From: a virus
Length of the DNA stretch: 25,248 nucleotides
Virus record (IMG/VR): IMGVR_UViG_3300010883_000416
Coordinates: 1 to 25,248 of that record
Direction: 5' to 3' (one strand)
The position numbers were made by a program, and so were the translations under genes. This document shows positions 24,262-25,248 of this stretch, piece by piece (positions within the stretch are counted from its first letter, which is position 1; each line of letters begins with the position of its first letter). Below the pieces are notes generated by a model. It searched no databases. It saw nothing but the letters and a program-made list of their open reading frames with translations, and was not told where the DNA came from.

Positions 24262-24615
24262 TTACAGCTGGCTATTTATTAGACTTAATACCTCATTAAT
24301 ACGACCCTGCTGGATCACTTTAAGTATATCACCACCTTGAGGTAATATAACCGGATTTTTAATGTCATTTATAACAGCTATTAACCACCATAAATCAGTT
24401 GACCGGTATAATTTATAACTTAGTATATGCCATGCCATTGTATTGGGTACTTCGAAATTAAAAAATAAACTTTCGTCTAATTCTTCTGGTATATTTAACG
24501 TTTTTAAAATATTATAGAAATAATATTTATTTTCCGTATACATCTTAAAAATATTCTCAAACCGATCGGTAGGTATAGAGTCTAATTTAGGTAGTTCTGA
24601 TCGATATTTTGCCAT
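24262..24615 (-). CDS. gp53: Baseplate wedge protein gp53
   Basis: The 117-residue protein matches the gp53 wedge family, which helps join wedges around the hub. The core is at residues 57-98: PNTMAWHILSYKLYRSTDLW, then WLIAVINDIKNPVILPQGGD. The pattern D/N-T-x-(A/W)-x-x-(I/V)-x-x-x-x-Y-x-x-x-x-L-W-W-(L/I)-I-x-x-x-N-x-I-x-(N/D)-P is diagnostic. It ends with an ILKVIQQGRINEVL helix. T4 gp53 is longer (196). It lies 4 bases before the hub gene and 9 bases after the tube-cap gene. Confidence 0.88.
   Translation of the reverse strand: MAKYRSELPKLDSIPTDRFENIFKMYTENKYYFYNILKTLNIPEELDESLFFNFEVPNTMAWHILSYKLYRSTDLWWLIAVINDIKNPVILPQGGDILKVIQQGRINEVLSLINSQL
24273..24280 (-). promoter_or_regulatory. Late-promoter-like octamer AATAAATA before the hub gene
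   Basis: It lies inside the last codons of the gp53 gene and ends 15 bases before the hub ATG, so a T4-type start site would leave a leader of about 8 to 10 bases. Being inside a coding region, it may be chance. Confidence 0.35.
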
Positions 24616-24624
24616 TATATGTCC

Positions 24625-25248
24625 TTATTCGGCTGGGCCTTTGAATACTTTGTTAACTGTTATGTCGAAATCATCTTGTAACACTTGATATGCCATATTT
24701 TTCGTTTCTCCAAACAATTCCGTCACTGTTATAGATACGTTATATGCGTCTGGTATAATTGTCTTAAATTTCTTGTCTTCTGAATATACAGATGCTTTCT
24801 GAGCTCCACCAGGGGCAGGTTCTGTCGAAGGTTTAACTATCGGTATTTCTAGCTCCATCATTCTTCTAGCACCTTGAAATTCAACCTGAAGATTAGTAAT
24901 TGCAGCATATCTTGCGAACCACATACCTGGGATTCTTGCGGTATATATAACAGGTGGTTCGATAATATCTCTAGAGACCCTATTTGGCATATTTTGATAT
25001 GTTAATAAGTATAGAAATTGCCAATTGCGAAGGACATCATCAAACGTACCGGTATTAAGTAACGGAAAGGTCACCGTGTAAGAGCTTTCACGTCCAGAAA
25101 AGCTATAAAATTTTGGCTGCTCAATATAAACACCCGGTGCGGATACATTCATGCTTTTAGTGATATCAGCCATACCTTGGGCGATTCCACCGGCGCCGAT
25201 CATATCAAAAACACTAGTCATACCTCCTTCACCTCCTCCGGTTCCAAA
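24625..25248 (-). CDS. Baseplate/tail-tube junction protein (gp48/gp54-like), N-terminus beyond the right edge
   Basis: An ATG lies at 25221, but the same frame stays open to the window edge and encodes FGTGGGEGG just before it. The true start is therefore probably outside, and the AAGGAGGT abutting that ATG is coding for Gly rather than a ribosome-binding site. The visible 207 residues include VYIEQPKFYSFSGRESSYTV, then LRNWQFLYLLTYQNMPNRVS, PPVIYTARIPGMWFARYAAI and IPDAYNVSITVTELFGETKN. These fit the conserved C-terminal domain of T4-type tube-cap proteins, which cap the baseplate and start tail-tube polymerisation. Gene gp53 follows after 9 bases, as in a baseplate operon. Which of gp48 or gp54 it represents is not settled. 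Confidence 0.6.
   Translation of the reverse strand, partial: FGTGGGEGGMTSVFDMIGAGGIAQGMADITKSMNVSAPGVYIEQPKFYSFSGRESSYTVTFPLLNTGTFDDVLRNWQFLYLLTYQNMPNRVSRDIIEPPVIYTARIPGMWFARYAAITNLQVEFQGARRMMELEIPIVKPSTEPAPGGAQKASVYSEDKKFKTIIPDAYNVSITVTELFGETKNMAYQVLQDDFDITVNKVFKGPAE

Noticed and set aside
25200-25221. ATG 25221 with adjacent AAGGAGGT as the real start of the tube-cap gene.
   Set aside because: The Shine-Dalgarno-like bases abut the ATG with no spacer and the frame continues upstream as a Gly-rich linker to the window edge.

Overview
The window is a stretch of a T4-like myovirus genome, most likely from an aquatic phage. It carries recognisable T4-type virion parts: portal gp20, baseplate wedge gp6 (in two pieces), gp25 and gp53, a probable gp27-like hub, a gp48-like tube cap, a probable small terminase gp16, and the clamp-loader ATPase gp44. 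Genes are packed with gaps of 0 to about 70 bases or short overlaps. All but two run on the minus strand. Start codons usually lack a strong Shine-Dalgarno sequence. No rRNA, tRNA, CRISPR array, insertion sequence or integrase was seen, and the host cannot be named from the sequence.

Layout from left to right: (1) 1-3132 is one open frame of 1044 codons on the minus strand that runs off the left edge. It encodes a tail-fibre-like protein with repeated VGIGT-x-x-P...LHV units. (2) 3166-4950 is the portal. (3) 4993-7499 holds two non-structural accessory genes, a GHKL-type ATPase and a GT-A-fold glycosyltransferase. (4) 7532-16008 is a block of large adhesin-like virion proteins with cadherin-like, PKD-like, NHL beta-propeller and cupredoxin-like domains. 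(5) 16022-18300 is the baseplate wedge set gp6C, gp6N and gp25. (6) 18373-18933 is a plus-strand gene of unknown function. (7) 18939-20978 is a nucleotide/replication island: clamp loader, low-molecular-weight phosphatase, dUTPase and a 48-residue protein. (8) 21034-21510 is a plus-strand probable small terminase. (9) 21502-25248 is a second baseplate block: an unknown protein, hub-like protein, gp53, and a tube-cap protein running off the right edge. No gene-free stretch exceeds 300 bases. The longest, 14497-14697, is itself coding in character.

The genes mainly build the tail baseplate, package DNA through the portal, and decorate the virion with binding proteins. The glycosyltransferase may modify either those proteins or the host surface. 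ATAAATA octamers resembling T4 late promoters lie directly before five genes. In three of them the motif ends only 5 or 6 bases before the ATG, which would give leaderless or nearly leaderless mRNAs. Three pairs of neighbouring virion genes lie in the same reading frame and are separated by a single stop codon (TAG, TAA and TGA respectively), with domain continuity across each break. CCGG is strikingly common in the fibre gene. These three patterns, and the GHKL ATPase and phosphatase, are the most unusual content. All family assignments are from motif recognition by eye; no search was run.
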